From Cristatella mucedo (lineage: Eukaryota > Bryozoa > Phylactolaemata > Cristatellidae), in assembly GCA_009760855.2 (NCBI GenBank), contig WPIO01000031.1:4287501-4351500 (forward strand): a stretch of DNA of 64,000 bases, in the 5' to 3' direction. Shown here one piece after another: positions 9,383-21,371 of this stretch. The notes below the pieces were generated by a model. The model made no database searches, was not told the DNA's origin, and was given only the letters and a program-made list of their open reading frames with translations. Position 1 is the first letter of the stretch; every line of letters begins with the position of its first letter. The position numbers were made by a program, and so were the translations under genes.

Positions 9383-9450
9383 TAAGGAGACTGCTCTTAC
9401 AAAAGGCTTGGATGATTAGGAGTGAGAATGAGATCGCTTTGGCACTTTGG
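9383..9450. repeat. interspersed repeat shared with 11425-11490
   Basis: GCTCTTACAAAAGGCTTGGATGATTAGGAG with GAGAATGAGA is found again, diverged, at 11430. It follows an (ATT)n run at 9360-9382. The family is unknown. Confidence 0.55.
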
Positions 9451-9676
9451 ACCTTTTGGTGCTGGATTTTTATCAGACAGTAACAATGCAGATGCTCGGT
9501 AAGCAAACTGACTTATGTGCTGTTAAACATTGGGCAATCGCCGTGTTCTCTGGCTATTTGTCGCCCTCAACTCGATTATCGATTACCGGCTTATTTTCGG
9601 CACCCACAAAGACGACACTAAAATCGGCATTGACTACACTCGACACGACCGGCAGGTCACAGGCCACAGCTCTCAC

Positions 9677-9798
9677 CTGCTCCTCCACGTGACGGACGCG
9701 TAATGCTTCCACGATGCCCTGTTGATAAGCGAGGCTGTCTTCGTCCGAGACAGAATGACCTGAAGCGCCGAGGACAGTTCGCCATGAAGCGGTGCTAA
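9677..9798 (-). CDS. candidate internal exon of a membrane-protein gene
   Basis: This exon is bounded by a strong acceptor (CTCTGTCTCATGCAG) and a strong donor (GAGCAG|GTGAGA). Its length is 122 bp. Joined in phase to the candidate exon ending at 10452, it reads STASWRTVLGASGHSVSDED, then SLAYQQGIVEALRVRHVEEQ, and ends in phase 0. The phase agreement between two independently bounded exons is the main support. I do not recognise the protein and found no further exon downstream. Confidence 0.4.
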
Positions 9799-10451
9799 CT
9801 GCATGAGACAGAGCGGGAGGCTAGTTCTGAGCCAAGATATAGTGCGCCTTTATAGAGACGAACCGTGCTGAGCTGATGACACCTGGTGAGGGCTGGGGGG
9901 AGGGTCTGCTGGGACCTGTTGGGACGGAGTTTGTGGTGACGGTGCTCAACCTAATCTTACGCTTCTTCACTACCGAAACCTGCCACTGGCATTCCAGCTT
10001 TCAGCCTGCAACTGGACGCACATGCCGTCCATTAATCAACTAGCAGGCTGAGCTGACGCAAGCGACTGTCGAGCGATTGCCAGCGTCAGCCCCGTTACCT
10101 ACAGCTTAGGCTCGCCACGTGACTGTCGATGGCTCGCTCACTCTCCTCTCTGCAGCCGTCCGCGCCGGACAGACGCTCCTACTTTCCTCTTCCTCATTCT
10201 CACTCCGCCGTACCGAGTCATTTGGCAGTCAACGCTGCCCTCATCTGCTGCATCGAGCTACCCATCAGAACTCAATCTCGACAAGATGGCTGCAGAGAGC
10301 CCGATGTGGAAACTATTGCTCACACTGCTGGCCGCGGCCAGCAGTGAACGCAGCCGGCATTTCATGCCGGCCGCAGCCAGCGTCTCGCGTGCAGCAGCGT
10401 CTGCAGCAGCGTCCGCTCTCGCTCGCGCTGCGTCTCGAGCTGCCAGCTCAC

Positions 10452-10717
10452 CTCTCTTGCCAACGGTCTTGGTCGCCAGTAGCATGACCGCTACGAGCGC
10501 GGCCACGAGCACGAGAGAGGGCACAAACAGCGACCACAGCACAACCCGTCTGCTCGCGGCCGCGAGCTTGCGCTCCCAAGCGGCCGCCGCGGGCTTCGCT
10601 GAGCTAGCCGCCGCTCGCTCGCCGGCGGCAGCTAGTGCGGCCAACTTCTTTCCGGCGCTCACTTCGAGCAGCAGCTGCGCCTGCGGCTCACTGCGGTCCC
10701 AGTACAGCGGGTTTCTC
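10452..10717 (-). CDS. candidate exon encoding one transmembrane helix
   Basis: The minus-strand frame reads NPLYWDRSEPQAQLLLEVSA, then an Ala/Lys/Arg-rich helical stretch. A clear membrane segment follows (LWSLFVPSLVLVAALVAVML), then ATKTVGKR and a donor at 10452 (GAGAG|GTGAGC) in phase 1, matching the exon at 9677-9798. Third codon positions are mostly G or C, as in MED14. The left edge at about 10717 is a weak acceptor and no start codon is visible. The product is probably a single-pass membrane protein of unknown family. A plus-strand frame with a good ATG at 10286 overlaps it, so strand is not certain. Confidence 0.4.
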
Positions 10718-10799
10718 CTTTTCCTTTATCAAAGTAAAAGAGGTAATGCGGTAGTCGTACGCGAGCGTCAGCCAGCGGCTCCTCTCGCGAGCTAGACGA

Positions 10800-11115
10800 A
10801 GCAGCTGCAGCAGAAACAGACTCTCTAGGAGAACCGAGGAATTAAGCTGAAAGAGAGCGATGTAAATAAACAGTGCACGGCTGGAACTGTGCCAGGGTCC
10901 GGGCCCTTGACCGGTGCTCGATCGCATTACCGGGATCCGTGCGAAACTCGACCTCTCTAAACACCGGCTGCCCCTGCCTGGCAGTCAGATATCCGGCGTT
11001 CCTTACGATTTGCTTGGCGCTTGCTACGAGGCAGCGAGCGCCTGCAAGCGATACGGAGCGCATAGATATCGCTGCCCGGTGGCTTTCGCCTAGCAATAAA
11101 TAAATATGACAAACA
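10800..11115. other. no recognisable feature
   Basis: Possibly upstream intron of the gene model at 10452-10717. Nothing else is seen. Confidence 0.25.
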
Positions 11116-11117
11116 AT

Positions 11118-11272
11118 ATACAGCTGATTCAACAGCCTCATTTATATAGCAGTGGAAGAGCCTAGGGGGCTATCGCCGCCGTTTGCAGCCGGCAAGGATC
11201 GCTCACTGCAGGACTCTAACGCACGATATAGGTCGTGAAGAGAGCACTTACCACTGGGCTAAGACCAAGTGT
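11118..11272 (-). mobile_element. tRNA-derived SINE (family 2)
   Basis: On the minus strand: GGTCTTAGCCCAGTGG (A box), then a decayed B-box region, CTGCAAACGGCGGCGATAGC, GGCTCTTCCACTGC and AATGAGGCTGTTGAATCAGC at the 3' end. Confidence 0.65.
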
Positions 11273-13000
11273 AGAAGTTCAACGAAACGCAGCGAGTAAG
11301 GATCCCAGAGCTGCAAAAACTCGGAGCTAGTCCTCCAACGGCTAGTTGGAATAAAAGCTGCCTAAAAGAGAGTAGGAACTTAAAAAACGGCGAAGGACCT
11401 TCCTAACTCCTTCGGCAATTTCAAAGAGGCTGCTCTTACAAAAGGTTTGGATAATAAAGAGAGAGAATGAGACAGCCTTGGCGAAGGAGCGATTAAGAAT
11501 TCCGACGATTAAGCACAACACCTAAATCGAGTGCAGTGCACCGTACAGTTTTAAGACGGCGGTCGCCTGTTACTCCGAAGGAACCCAAACGTGAAATGGC
11601 CGTTCAGAACAGACCCTGGGATATGGTCCAGCTTGAGGTTTCTATAACTATTCAATCTAATCATGTAATTAATGATATAACTATTTATAATAATTTATAA
11701 TACATATTTTTCGACTTTCCGCAACGAGGCTATCGAGAGCCACGAGAAGGGCCGGCCAAATAACACGTCTTCCATTGGCTAGTGTCACAGTTCTTCGTTG
11801 CTTTTCCTAATGACCAATAATGCAGCAAGACGTGCGTGCAGACGTGAGAGCTCAAGCAGAGTGAGACTCGGAGGGCTCAGACGAAGTCCGCTCGAAGCGC
11901 GAGCTATTCGTCAGGTCGCGTCCAGCGTCGTTTCTTCGCTGACTTGGCGCGTAAGCTGTAGACTAGTGGAAGCTGGTAGCTGCTGGGGGCGACATCCGCG
12001 GGAGGCCGAGTCATCCAGTCACGCGGACATCCGAGACATCCAGTCACGTGGACGCGATTCGCGTAACGCATCGTCTCAGCTCTTGAGCTGAGACGCGAGG
12101 CGATCAGCACGAGCGATCGATCGCACGCTCACGCTCACTGAGCGATGCACAGTCAGAGCTGGCAGACCGCGCTTTTCCAAATTTCGCGTGTACGCCCGCA
12201 GCCCCGCAGCCCGCCAAATTTCACGCCCGCCGATATTCGCTTAGTTCACTGGCGACCGTGCTACATTAGTCAATGAAAAAAAGGGCAAGGTGCTCAGATT
12301 TTAGCTCTAAAAAAAAAGCATCATTGCTAGCTGGCTTTACCTGTTTAATCGTGTGGCCGACTCGGACGGCGAGTGATGCAGCGAGTCGTATTCGCCGAGG
12401 CCATCGCTGACGCTTACGTCGAGGTACAGCGGCAGCGACGGCAGATCCCTTCGAACAAGTTGCTGAAACGCATCGCATTAATAACCCCTCGTGTGTTCGG
12501 CTGCTGCTGCCGCTGCCAGAGTGCAGCAGAATTGAGTTTCATCGCGGTGCGTCTCGACACAAAACCGCCTTCCCGAGAGGGGGGCATGTACTATTTATGT
12601 CGCCTATCCGTCGGATACCGGATACTGGATGCTTGTGGCTCGGGATGCCCTGGACGTGGGCTCGGCTCCGCGATCACGTGGCTCCTGCTGCTGCCGCCTG
12701 GGCACACCAGCTGCCAAGCGAAGCGACCTGCTTCATCACTCCTCCCGACATGCGAACAATAAATGAGCAAAAAATTAGCAGTAAAACCGGGATTAATGCA
12801 GCATTAGCTAACTCGGAGCAAACAGCGAAAGATGTGTCCACTGAGTAACACGACACCGACGAAGGCGACCTTGCGAAACCTTCAACATGCAGTACGGTAT
12901 ACTTTTTCTTCACCGCCGCCGGTCCCCGGCAGCAGTTGGAATTAATAGAAAACTTAGCAGCACTGTCCGGTTGTTTAAAAAAAGTGAAATAAAAGTCACG
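11273..13000. other. no gene recognised
   Basis: It contains the second copy of the 9383 repeat at about 11425-11490 and a short AT-rich block at 11640-11710. A GC-richer part at 11860-12230 has short inverted repeats such as CAGCTCTTGAGCTG near 12077. No coding frame has support. Confidence 0.3.
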
Positions 13001-13004
13001 TTAC

Positions 13005-13180
13005 TCAAGAGCCTCATTTATGTAGCACCAGAACAGCTTTAGCGACTCAAGCTTACAGTAGGCGAAAAAGATTGCACGCAGCACGAATTGAACTAACGAC
13101 CCGGGTCGTTGAATTCCCGACCTTACAAGTCGGAGACCCGAGCAGAGGCGGTTATACAGAGCTCGTAGAGTTGCACGTAC
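13005..13180 (-). mobile_element. tRNA-derived SINE (family 2), diverged
   Basis: The 3' end is seen as ACTCAAGAGCCTCATTTATGTAGC on the plus strand. The head contains an ACGACCCGGGTCGT stretch in place of the usual B-box surroundings. Confidence 0.5.
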
Positions 13181-13214
13181 ACTGAGAAGGTAGAGAAGTC
13201 AGCGAGGTTTGAGC

Positions 13215-13640
13215 ACGCGTCTCCTTTGCTAAAAGAGCTAGGATGGATGCCGGTTGAGCAGCGGATACAGAGCAAAATTCTTACGCTGACTCACAAGGAC
13301 CGCCACGACTTGGCTCCTTCATACCTAGCTGAGCTGCTGCACCAGTTTCAGCCTCTTCGAGCCCTCAGGTCCTGTGTGAACAATAAATTAGCTGTTCCAT
13401 TCCCCCGCTTAAAGACCGTTGGTGACAGAAGCTTTAGCTCTGCAGGTCCTAGACTGTGGAACTCGCTTCCACAATTCTTACGAAACGACAACTACTCTCC
13501 TGCTGCCGACCGTGGCTCATCCTTTTTAGCTGTCCTGAGCTGCTACTTTCATGCTACGCACTACCTCAACTGCCCTCCCGACTCTGCTATGCTTCCCACT
13601 TTCTCTTTGCTGCGTACGATTAGGTCCGGAACGCGGCCCC
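13215..13640 (+). mobile_element. CR1/L2-like LINE, RT C-terminal region
   Basis: The frame is open over about 135 codons: LKELGWMPVEQRIQSKILTL, LAPSYLAELLHQFQP, then KTVGDRSFSSAGPRLWNSLP. These are diagnostic of the end of CR1/L2-group ORF2. It is truncated on both sides; the copies at 22422 and 26090 continue further. Confidence 0.85.
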
Positions 13641-13690
13641 CTCCCTCTCCGATTATGAGCTCCTACTTTCGCGGCTCAAAAACTACGACG

Positions 13691-13760
13691 GTAAATGTCG
13701 GTTGGGGCGGTCGCAGTGTGTCGACACACTGCGACCGCCCCCACCCGACACTTACATTTA
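13691..13760. repeat. imperfect palindrome (foldback)
   Basis: The arms meet at TGTGTCGACACA. GGGGCGGTCGCAGTGTG pairs with CACACTGCGACCGCCCC, and outside this GTAAATGTCGG partly pairs with CCGACACTTACAT. It lies directly after a LINE fragment. Confidence 0.85.
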
Positions 13761-14039
13761 CTCGTACTAGAAACCAGATCAGAAACCTCGAGCATCGGAG
13801 ATCGCTCGCCGCCTGCCGCCTGCCGCCTGCCGCCAGCAGCTAAGCCGCCCAGCTCGGGTCGGGTGTACGGGGTACGGGTAGCCGCGCTCGGTTTCGCACT
13901 GTACCTTGAGATGCTGGCTGCTGCGACAGTGGAGGCGTGGCGCCACCTCGTCGCCTCCAGCCTGACATTTGCCGGGACGCGCGTGATGGCCGCCGGCCAG
14001 CAGTCGCAGTCGGGCCGAAGCCTGCACCGTCGCGCGCCT

Positions 14040-14500
14040 CCCGGCGCCGGCGCTGCAGCAGCAGCAGCAGCAGTAGTGGAGCTCGACTCGCGCGTGCCGC
14101 CAGCACGACGAGCCTCGCGCGCAGCGCCGAACCGCTCCCGGCGCCGAGTGAGGCCTGAGCTCGCCGCTGCCGCCGCCACGACACGCGACGCTTCGCGTCG
14201 AGCCGGGCAAGTCTTCCCGCTTCCTCAGCACCGCGGAGGAGGCCGCCGCCGCCGCTCGCGACGACGCCGCCGCCACGGACTTCGAGCCCGCGGCGTCGTC
14301 GCGGCCGGCACCGACAGTCTGGAGTTCGGCCGGCGCCGCTTCGGCGTGCGGCCGCGGCCCGGCGGCTCGGTCCGGCGACGGCGGCGGGCTGGCGACCGGC
14401 GGCGGCGGCGAAAGCGGACCGAGCGGCTCTGACTTGTCGGCGAACGCGTAGTTCACCCGAGCCTCCGAGCGCCCTTCAAACGAACGCGGCCGGCGCTAGC
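14040..14500 (-). CDS. weak candidate exon, Ala/Pro-rich
   Basis: The minus-strand frame is open from about 14505, reading RSFEGRSEARVNYAFADKSE and then a long disordered Pro/Ala/Ser stretch (PLSPPPPVASPPPSPDRAAG). Third positions are very GC-rich, like MED14, but the whole region is GC-rich so this is weak evidence. No ATG or convincing acceptor is seen. It lies in a CpG-rich stretch (13800-14560) and could equally be non-coding promoter DNA. Confidence 0.2.
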
Positions 14501-14564
14501 CGCGGGCCAACAGGACGCCGGGCGCCGCGCGGCGGACGTCATCGCCGGCCAGCTGTCGGGCAGC

Positions 14565-15230
14565 TGGCCGACTTCTTAAGGGAAGAAACCTGCCGGCACC
14601 GTAGCGTTTTTTCCGATTCCGACGAAAACAGGCACCCGCGACCGTAACTAAGAAAGCCGGAGAGATGAAACTAGACGGCGGTCGGAATCAGAGACCCAGG
14701 ATGGAAGTCAACCGGCCAGAGGAAACCAGCTATAAACAGAGAGCGTCATGAATATATGGCGGTCCCAACACGGAGGACTACGGAGTTCTACTCTCTCGTA
14801 TTTGTCTCATCGCAGGAAGCAGTAACTATTAACGGCTAACACAGTAACGGCTAAAACAGTAACGGCTTTAGTCGCTGGTTTAACGTTGGCGTCACGAGAG
14901 AGACGAATTCCGCGAAGCTTATTGCGGGCGCCGCGCGACTTTCATCAGACGAGCGGGTGTAGCTCATTTTAAAAACGGACTAATTAACTAAGAAAAGCTA
15001 TTTCGACAAAGTCGCATTAAAAATTTCTGGATCGAAGGCGCACAACCAGGATCCAGGAGCCAGGCGGGAGTGGCCAGAACCTGGTCCTTGCAAGAGGTTG
15101 TCAAACTCAGGACGGGTGAAGGTCGTCTGCGGACACTGCTACCCAGCGCTACTCAGCGAGTTTACCTTTACGTGCTTAATTGTAATTTTAAATTCTCATC
15201 AGCACTTGCGGTGAAAGAAAGAAGGAAAGC
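14565..15230. other. no recognisable feature
   Basis: It contains a short tandem motif ACAGTAACGGCTA near 14820-14870 and nothing else recognised. Confidence 0.3.
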
Positions 15231-15234
15231 AAGA

Positions 15235-15640
15235 AACGGGCCGGCTTTTCAAACCTCAAATCCTCTGGAGACCGTACCTTTAGTTCGTAGGCGCCCAAAG
15301 CATGGAACCCACTCTCCCGACTGACATCACGACATCCTCTGACTTGATGACATTAAAAAAAAAGCTAAAACGCACCTATTCATCCCAGCATTTAGTGGAT
15401 CCGTACGATTCATTCGTTGTGTGCTTGTGCGCGCTGACGCTTTGCATGCTACCACTAACCACATTTGCATGCCAACCCTGTGCATGTCACCTCTAAACGT
15501 GCTATGTTTGTTGAAATTGTAAACGCTACCACTAACCATATGATCACGCTTCCTTTGCAGCATATGTAAACTGCCTAGAAAGAGATCGAGCTCTCTGAGG
15601 GTGCTATACAAATGTATAATTACAATAAAGAGGGCGATAT
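15235..15640 (+). mobile_element. CR1/L2-like LINE, 3' end
   Basis: A KAWNSLP-equivalent region (CCAAAGCATGGAACCC) is followed by LKKKLKTHLF-like sequence with an A run. The standard 3' tail CCTAGAAAGAGATCGAGCTC..GCTATACAAATG is at 15575-15620. It belongs to the same subfamily as 26815 and 44680. Confidence 0.75.
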
Positions 15641-16001
15641 AGTTCACTCGATGCTTGAAAAGCATGAATAATTATCGATCGATGGCTAGCTTTTGTTTGC
15701 AGTCGGCGCGTTTCAGTTCCCGCACGTTCGCGCGCAAGCGGATCGCTTAAGCGCTCGTCGCAAGCTCCGCTCCTCCGGAAAGGTTTCTAATGGCGTGCAA
15801 TAAAATACCAGCCAGCGACGATCTGTCACCGAGCGGGCCAAGGCAAATCATACCTGGGCAAACGTCTGGCGAAGCTTCCGGACTCACGGCAACTGGTATC
15901 AAATAGCCGCCGTCTTCTGCTTGCCAGCGGCTCGAACATGGAAGCATCTCTATTGGGAACAACCTAAAAGTGGTGGAAGACCGAAAGCTGTTGTCAAGCG
16001 C

Positions 16002-16002
<1 letters not shown>

Positions 16003-16082
<80 letters not shown>

Positions 16083-16093
16083 ACACACACACA

Positions 16094-16175
<82 letters not shown>

Positions 16176-16178
16176 TAT
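16003..16178. repeat. (GT)n followed by (CA)n, palindromic microsatellite
   Basis: TATATATGTG leads into about 35 GT units (16011-16081). These switch directly to about 43 CA units (with one ACGCGC interruption) ending CACATATA near 16178. The two halves are reverse complements, so one strand can fold on itself along about 80 bp. All long frames here are Cys-Val or Thr-His artefacts. Confidence 0.9.
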
Positions 16179-16317
16179 ACTGTCGGCTGACGATCGCTCA
16201 ATGCTGATTGTCGTCCTCGTTCTTACGAGCGAAAGCAGGCGAAGCCAGAATTCCGTAATGCCCCACTGCCGCCGCCGCCGCCGCAACGAGACGCCTTTGC
16301 AAATTACAAGTGAATTG

Positions 16318-16420
16318 TACGTCTCGCAGCAAAGTAGGCCGCAGTGGGGTGTGCGTATGCGAAAGTCTCTCATCCGAGCAGGGGACGAGTTCTCACCATC
16401 GGTTCGTGCCGACAAACAAG
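16318..16420. repeat. 103-bp segment B, copy 1
   Basis: Starts TACGTCTCGCAGCAAAGTAG and ends GCCGACAAACAAG. It is repeated, apparently without change, at 17005-17107. Confidence 0.85.
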
Positions 16421-16939
16421 CTTCGCGCGAAACCAAAGGTCGCATGAAAATGGGCTGGCAAGTCGGGAAAATTGTTAAGTGGCTGAACCTTGACATTTGC
16501 GTGCCAGCCAACCGCAGGGGTGCCGCGCGCCCGTCTAGGAGAGCGATGCCCAGCTCAGAGGGCTGCAGCCTGGTATTCCTATGCCGTGCGTCCCTGCGAG
16601 TAAGGACAACGACTTATCGCGGTCAACCGCAACCTACCTCGGTCTAATACAAACCTGCTGCATAAAGTTCAAATAATTATCTAAAATTACATTAGGCACC
16701 ATGCAGAGTTTATCTGCTGAATTTCGCCGAACTGCGCTTGCTTGTTCTAGAGAAAACGGACTGACTCTGAAACTGTGCAGCCCAGGGGATAAGGGTTCGG
16801 AAGCGAGCCAGCACTTCGATTCACGATTACGTACGGCACGGCGCTATTTTTCCAGAGTTTATCCACCGACTTTTGAGGCATTTCGCGCACGCGCGCTCTC
16901 GAGGAAATGGGCTCGAAAGTTCCCACGCGAGCGCCGCCG
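16421..16939. other. no recognisable feature
   Basis: DNA between the repeated segments. No frame is supported. Confidence 0.3.
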
Positions 16940-17172
16940 GCCCGCCACACCCCCCCCCCCCCCATGTAGGCCAGTCCATTTGCACGTGGTATGCATGTCG
17001 ATTTTACGTCTCGCAGCAAAGTAGGCCGCAGTGGGGTGTGCGTATGCGAAAGTCTCTCATCCGAGCAGGGGACGAGTTCTCACCATCGGTTCGTGCCGAC
17101 AAACAAGCCCGCCACACACCCCCCCCCCCATGTAGGCCAGTCCATTTGCACGTGGTATGCATGTCGATTTTA
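16940..17172. repeat. A-B-A repeat block (A about 66 bp, B 103 bp)
   Basis: Segment A (GCCCGCCACA, a C run, then CATGTAGGCCAGTCCATTTG) is at 16940-17006 and 17107-17172. Segment B lies between at 17005-17107. The two A copies differ mainly in C-run length (16952-16963 against 17120-17129). With B at 16318 the order is B..A-B-A. Confidence 0.85.
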
Positions 17173-17347
17173 GCTAGAGCACATAAACAGAAGGCAGCGA
17201 AATGTTGCAGCTGCTATCTAAACACGGCGATACGCGACCGTAGTACGCAGCTCGGCTCGGCCGATTTGTAGTGGGTAGATCGCGGTAACGCGAAGCTCGC
17301 TCGAGGTAGCGCCGGAAATGCGTACGCAGGGCTTCTGCGGTATGCTG

Positions 17348-17427
17348 GCCTTCACCTCCTTTGGGCGCGGGGCCCAAAGGACGTGAAGGCTAAGGCGGCG
17401 TCGATGCGAATCGACGCCGCCTTAGCC
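17348..17427. repeat. two adjacent perfect-stem hairpins
   Basis: Hairpin 1 (17348-17390) pairs GCCTTCAC and CCTTTGGGC with GCCCAAAGG and GTGAAGGC around a short loop. Hairpin 2 (17388-17427) pairs GGCTAAGGCGGCGTCGAT with ATCGACGCCGCCTTAGCC around GCGA. They share three bases. Confidence 0.85.
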
Positions 17428-17429
17428 GG

Positions 17430-18990
17430 ATCGGTTGCCGCTGGCAAGGTCGAGGTCGAATTCCTCCGTGGCTGAATTCAGACTACGCCGATGACCACCT
17501 GTGCTCGAGGCCTCGAGCGATCGTGCTGCCCTGCGGGACGCGTGCGTGCGCTCGGAGTCCGGCTTAGCCGAGCCTTGCAGCTGCTAGCGCAGGCCGCCGA
17601 CGAATCGAGTGCGCCGGGCTGAACGCTGCGCCAGACGGCGTGGCGAGGTGTACGAGCGTTCGCCGCGGTGCGGGTCGCGGAACTTCAACCTTTCGCCGGC
17701 TGGAGTTTGCCGCTGGGTGCGCGGCGGTAGGCGGAATCTCTAGCGGGCGCGAATTTTCGAACGAAAAGAACGGCTCGCGGAACGCTACTGCGTCCCCACC
17801 CGATCGCGCGCGGCGCCGCGGCGTACCTTGAACTGCCTGCGCGAGAGCGGGTGCACGTCTGTCTGCCAGCGCGCTGCGCTACCGCGAAATATTCGAGCGC
17901 GAGCTCGGCTGCTGCTGCCGATCGAGTAGCGGCAGCGTCGTCGTCGCAAAGTTTAGGCGCACGCGCCGGGCAGGAAGGCGTCGTCGGCGGCGGCGGCGGC
18001 TGAGCCAGCGATGCGCCAAACGGAGCGGCGTCGGCGCGACGTCGTGCCGGTCCGTGGAGGGCAGCTGCGCGGTCCGCGGCAACAGGTGTCGAGCGCTACG
18101 CCGCCCGTGCGCGCGGGGCCCAGCGGGTGGCCTAGATTAGCTTCAGACGCATAGGCATGCAGGGAGACAGCTGTTGCGGTTTCCGTTGCGTCTGTCAGTT
18201 CATACCGTATGCAGCTACTTGAATGACCTCGGACCGCCGCCATTCACCCCGGGTTACGCCGGACTACGGCGACTGCGTTAATGAGTCCATACGCTACTCG
18301 AGCGGCGGCTGCCGAGGGCGCGGAGTAATTGAATTTGCCCGTCGGTCGCCGCTACGTCATCCAGCACGCCAGCCACGATTTGGCCGGGGGCTGGGCCAAG
18401 CCGGGTCTCGAACGGCACCGCGAAACTCGGTCGCGAGACGACGCGCTCTCAGCGGCTTTTTTTCGCGCGCATCGAAACATGTGCACGCATCGATATTTTG
18501 GCGAAGCCCTTCATGAGCTTAGGGCACAGACGTCCGCTCTTTCATTAACACCTCCACCGCGTTGCCACCGGGCAGCCGAGCTCGCCGGAGCGATAAAAGT
18601 GGGGGGGGGGGCGGGCGGCGGCGGCGGCCCGCAGTACGCGCCGAACGGTAACGTAAACTAAGCGCTAGCATTAGCGTCGCTTGGCGAGGACGGCTTCGCG
18701 TCGCGAGCGGCCGGCGCCGCAGCCGCACTGCCGTAGAATGTCTGCGCGGACGGTAGGCGGCGAGCGACGGCCGCAAACTGCGCAACCCAAAACGCTCTGC
18801 GCCGCCGCCGCGACCATGCGCTCCTCCTGTCGCGTCGGGTGCGAGGCGGCGGCGGCGGCGGCGGCGGCGTTTGCTTTTTTGCCAAAGCAGCACCGCTGCC
18901 TTTCGGCTGCTGCACGAGTAGCCGGCTCGCACTCGTCAGTCGGCACGCCAACCGCTCATTGCCAGCCCAGAGGCAATACGGATAGATAGG
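17430..18990. other. CpG-rich region, no secure gene
   Basis: Dense CpG and CGG/GCC runs (for example 17985-18000, 18615-18630 and 18845-18868) suggest an unmethylated promoter-type region. Frames on both strands are compositional (Arg, Ala, Pro) and none has start or splice support. Confidence 0.35.
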
Positions 18991-19027
18991 GGAACAAGAG
19001 TGCGAGAGAGAGGTAGGGGTAGAGGTA

Positions 19028-20430
<1,403 letters not shown>

Positions 20431-20433
20431 AAA

Positions 20434-20552
20434 GACGCCGAGAGAGACAAATAGAGAGAGAGCAAGAAAGAGCAAGAGAGAGAGAGAGAGAGCAAGAGAG
20501 AGGGAGAGAGACAAATAGAGAGAGAGAGAGCAAGAGAGAGGGAGAGAGACAA

Positions 20553-20651
<99 letters not shown>

Positions 20652-20753
20652 GGGAAGAGAGAAAGAGCAAGAGAGAGCAGGAGAGAGAGCAACAAAGAGA
20701 GAGAGCAACAAAGAGAGAGAGCAACAAAGAGAGAGAGCAAGAGAGAGAGACAA

Positions 20754-20786
<33 letters not shown>

Positions 20787-20885
20787 AAGAGAGAGAGAGA
20801 GAGAGAGGGAGAGCAAGAGAGAGAGCAGGAGAGAGAGCAACAGAGAGAAAGAGAGCAAGAGAGAGAGAGCAAGAGAGAGAGACAA

Positions 20886-20920
<35 letters not shown>

Positions 20921-21325
20921 AAGAGAGAGAGAGAGAGAGAGAGGGAAGAGAGAAAGAGCAAGAGAGAGCAGGAGAGAGAGCAATAAAGAGAGAGCAACAA
21001 AGAGAGAGAGCAAGAGAGAGAGAGAGAGAGAGGGGAGAGAGAGAAAGAGAGAGAGAGCAACAGAGAGAGAGAGAGAGAGAGAGGGAGAGCAACAGAGAGA
21101 AAGAGAGCAAGAGAGAGAGGGAGAGAGAGAAAGGGAGAGAGAGAGAGCAAGAGAGAGAGAGAGAGAGAGAGCAAGAGAAAGAGAGCAGGAGAGAGAGACA
21201 GAAAGAGACAAAGAGCAACAGAGAGAGAAAGAGAGCAAGAGAGAGACGGCAAGAGAAAGAGAGCAGGAGAGAGAGCAACAGAGAGAGGGAGAGAGAGACA
21301 GAGAGCAAGAGAAAGAGAGGGGTCG
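20434..21325. repeat. 890-bp GA-rich compound repeat
   Basis: The plus strand is almost only G and A, with short units AGAGCAACAAAG, GACAAATAGAGAG, GGGAAGAGAAAGAG and GAGCAGGAGAG recurring in blocks. A pure GA run lies at 20554-20642. Frames of over 300 codons on the minus strand (Leu-Ser) are artefacts. Confidence 0.9.
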
Positions 21326-21371
21326 TTGCTTCGCCGGCGACGTGGAATGCGAGCATGTAATATATAATAAA

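Noticed and set aside
10286-10795. Plus-strand 169-codon frame with good ATG and a hydrophobic start
   Set aside because: It overlaps the minus-strand exon that has donor, phase partner and a clear membrane helix. After the start it is Ala/Ser low complexity.
13695-14432. 245-codon plus-strand frame
   Set aside because: Arg-rich antisense reading of GC-rich DNA, beginning inside the palindrome.
15747-16647. Frames of up to 254 codons with Cys-Val and Thr-His runs
   Set aside because: They are readings of the GT/CA microsatellite.
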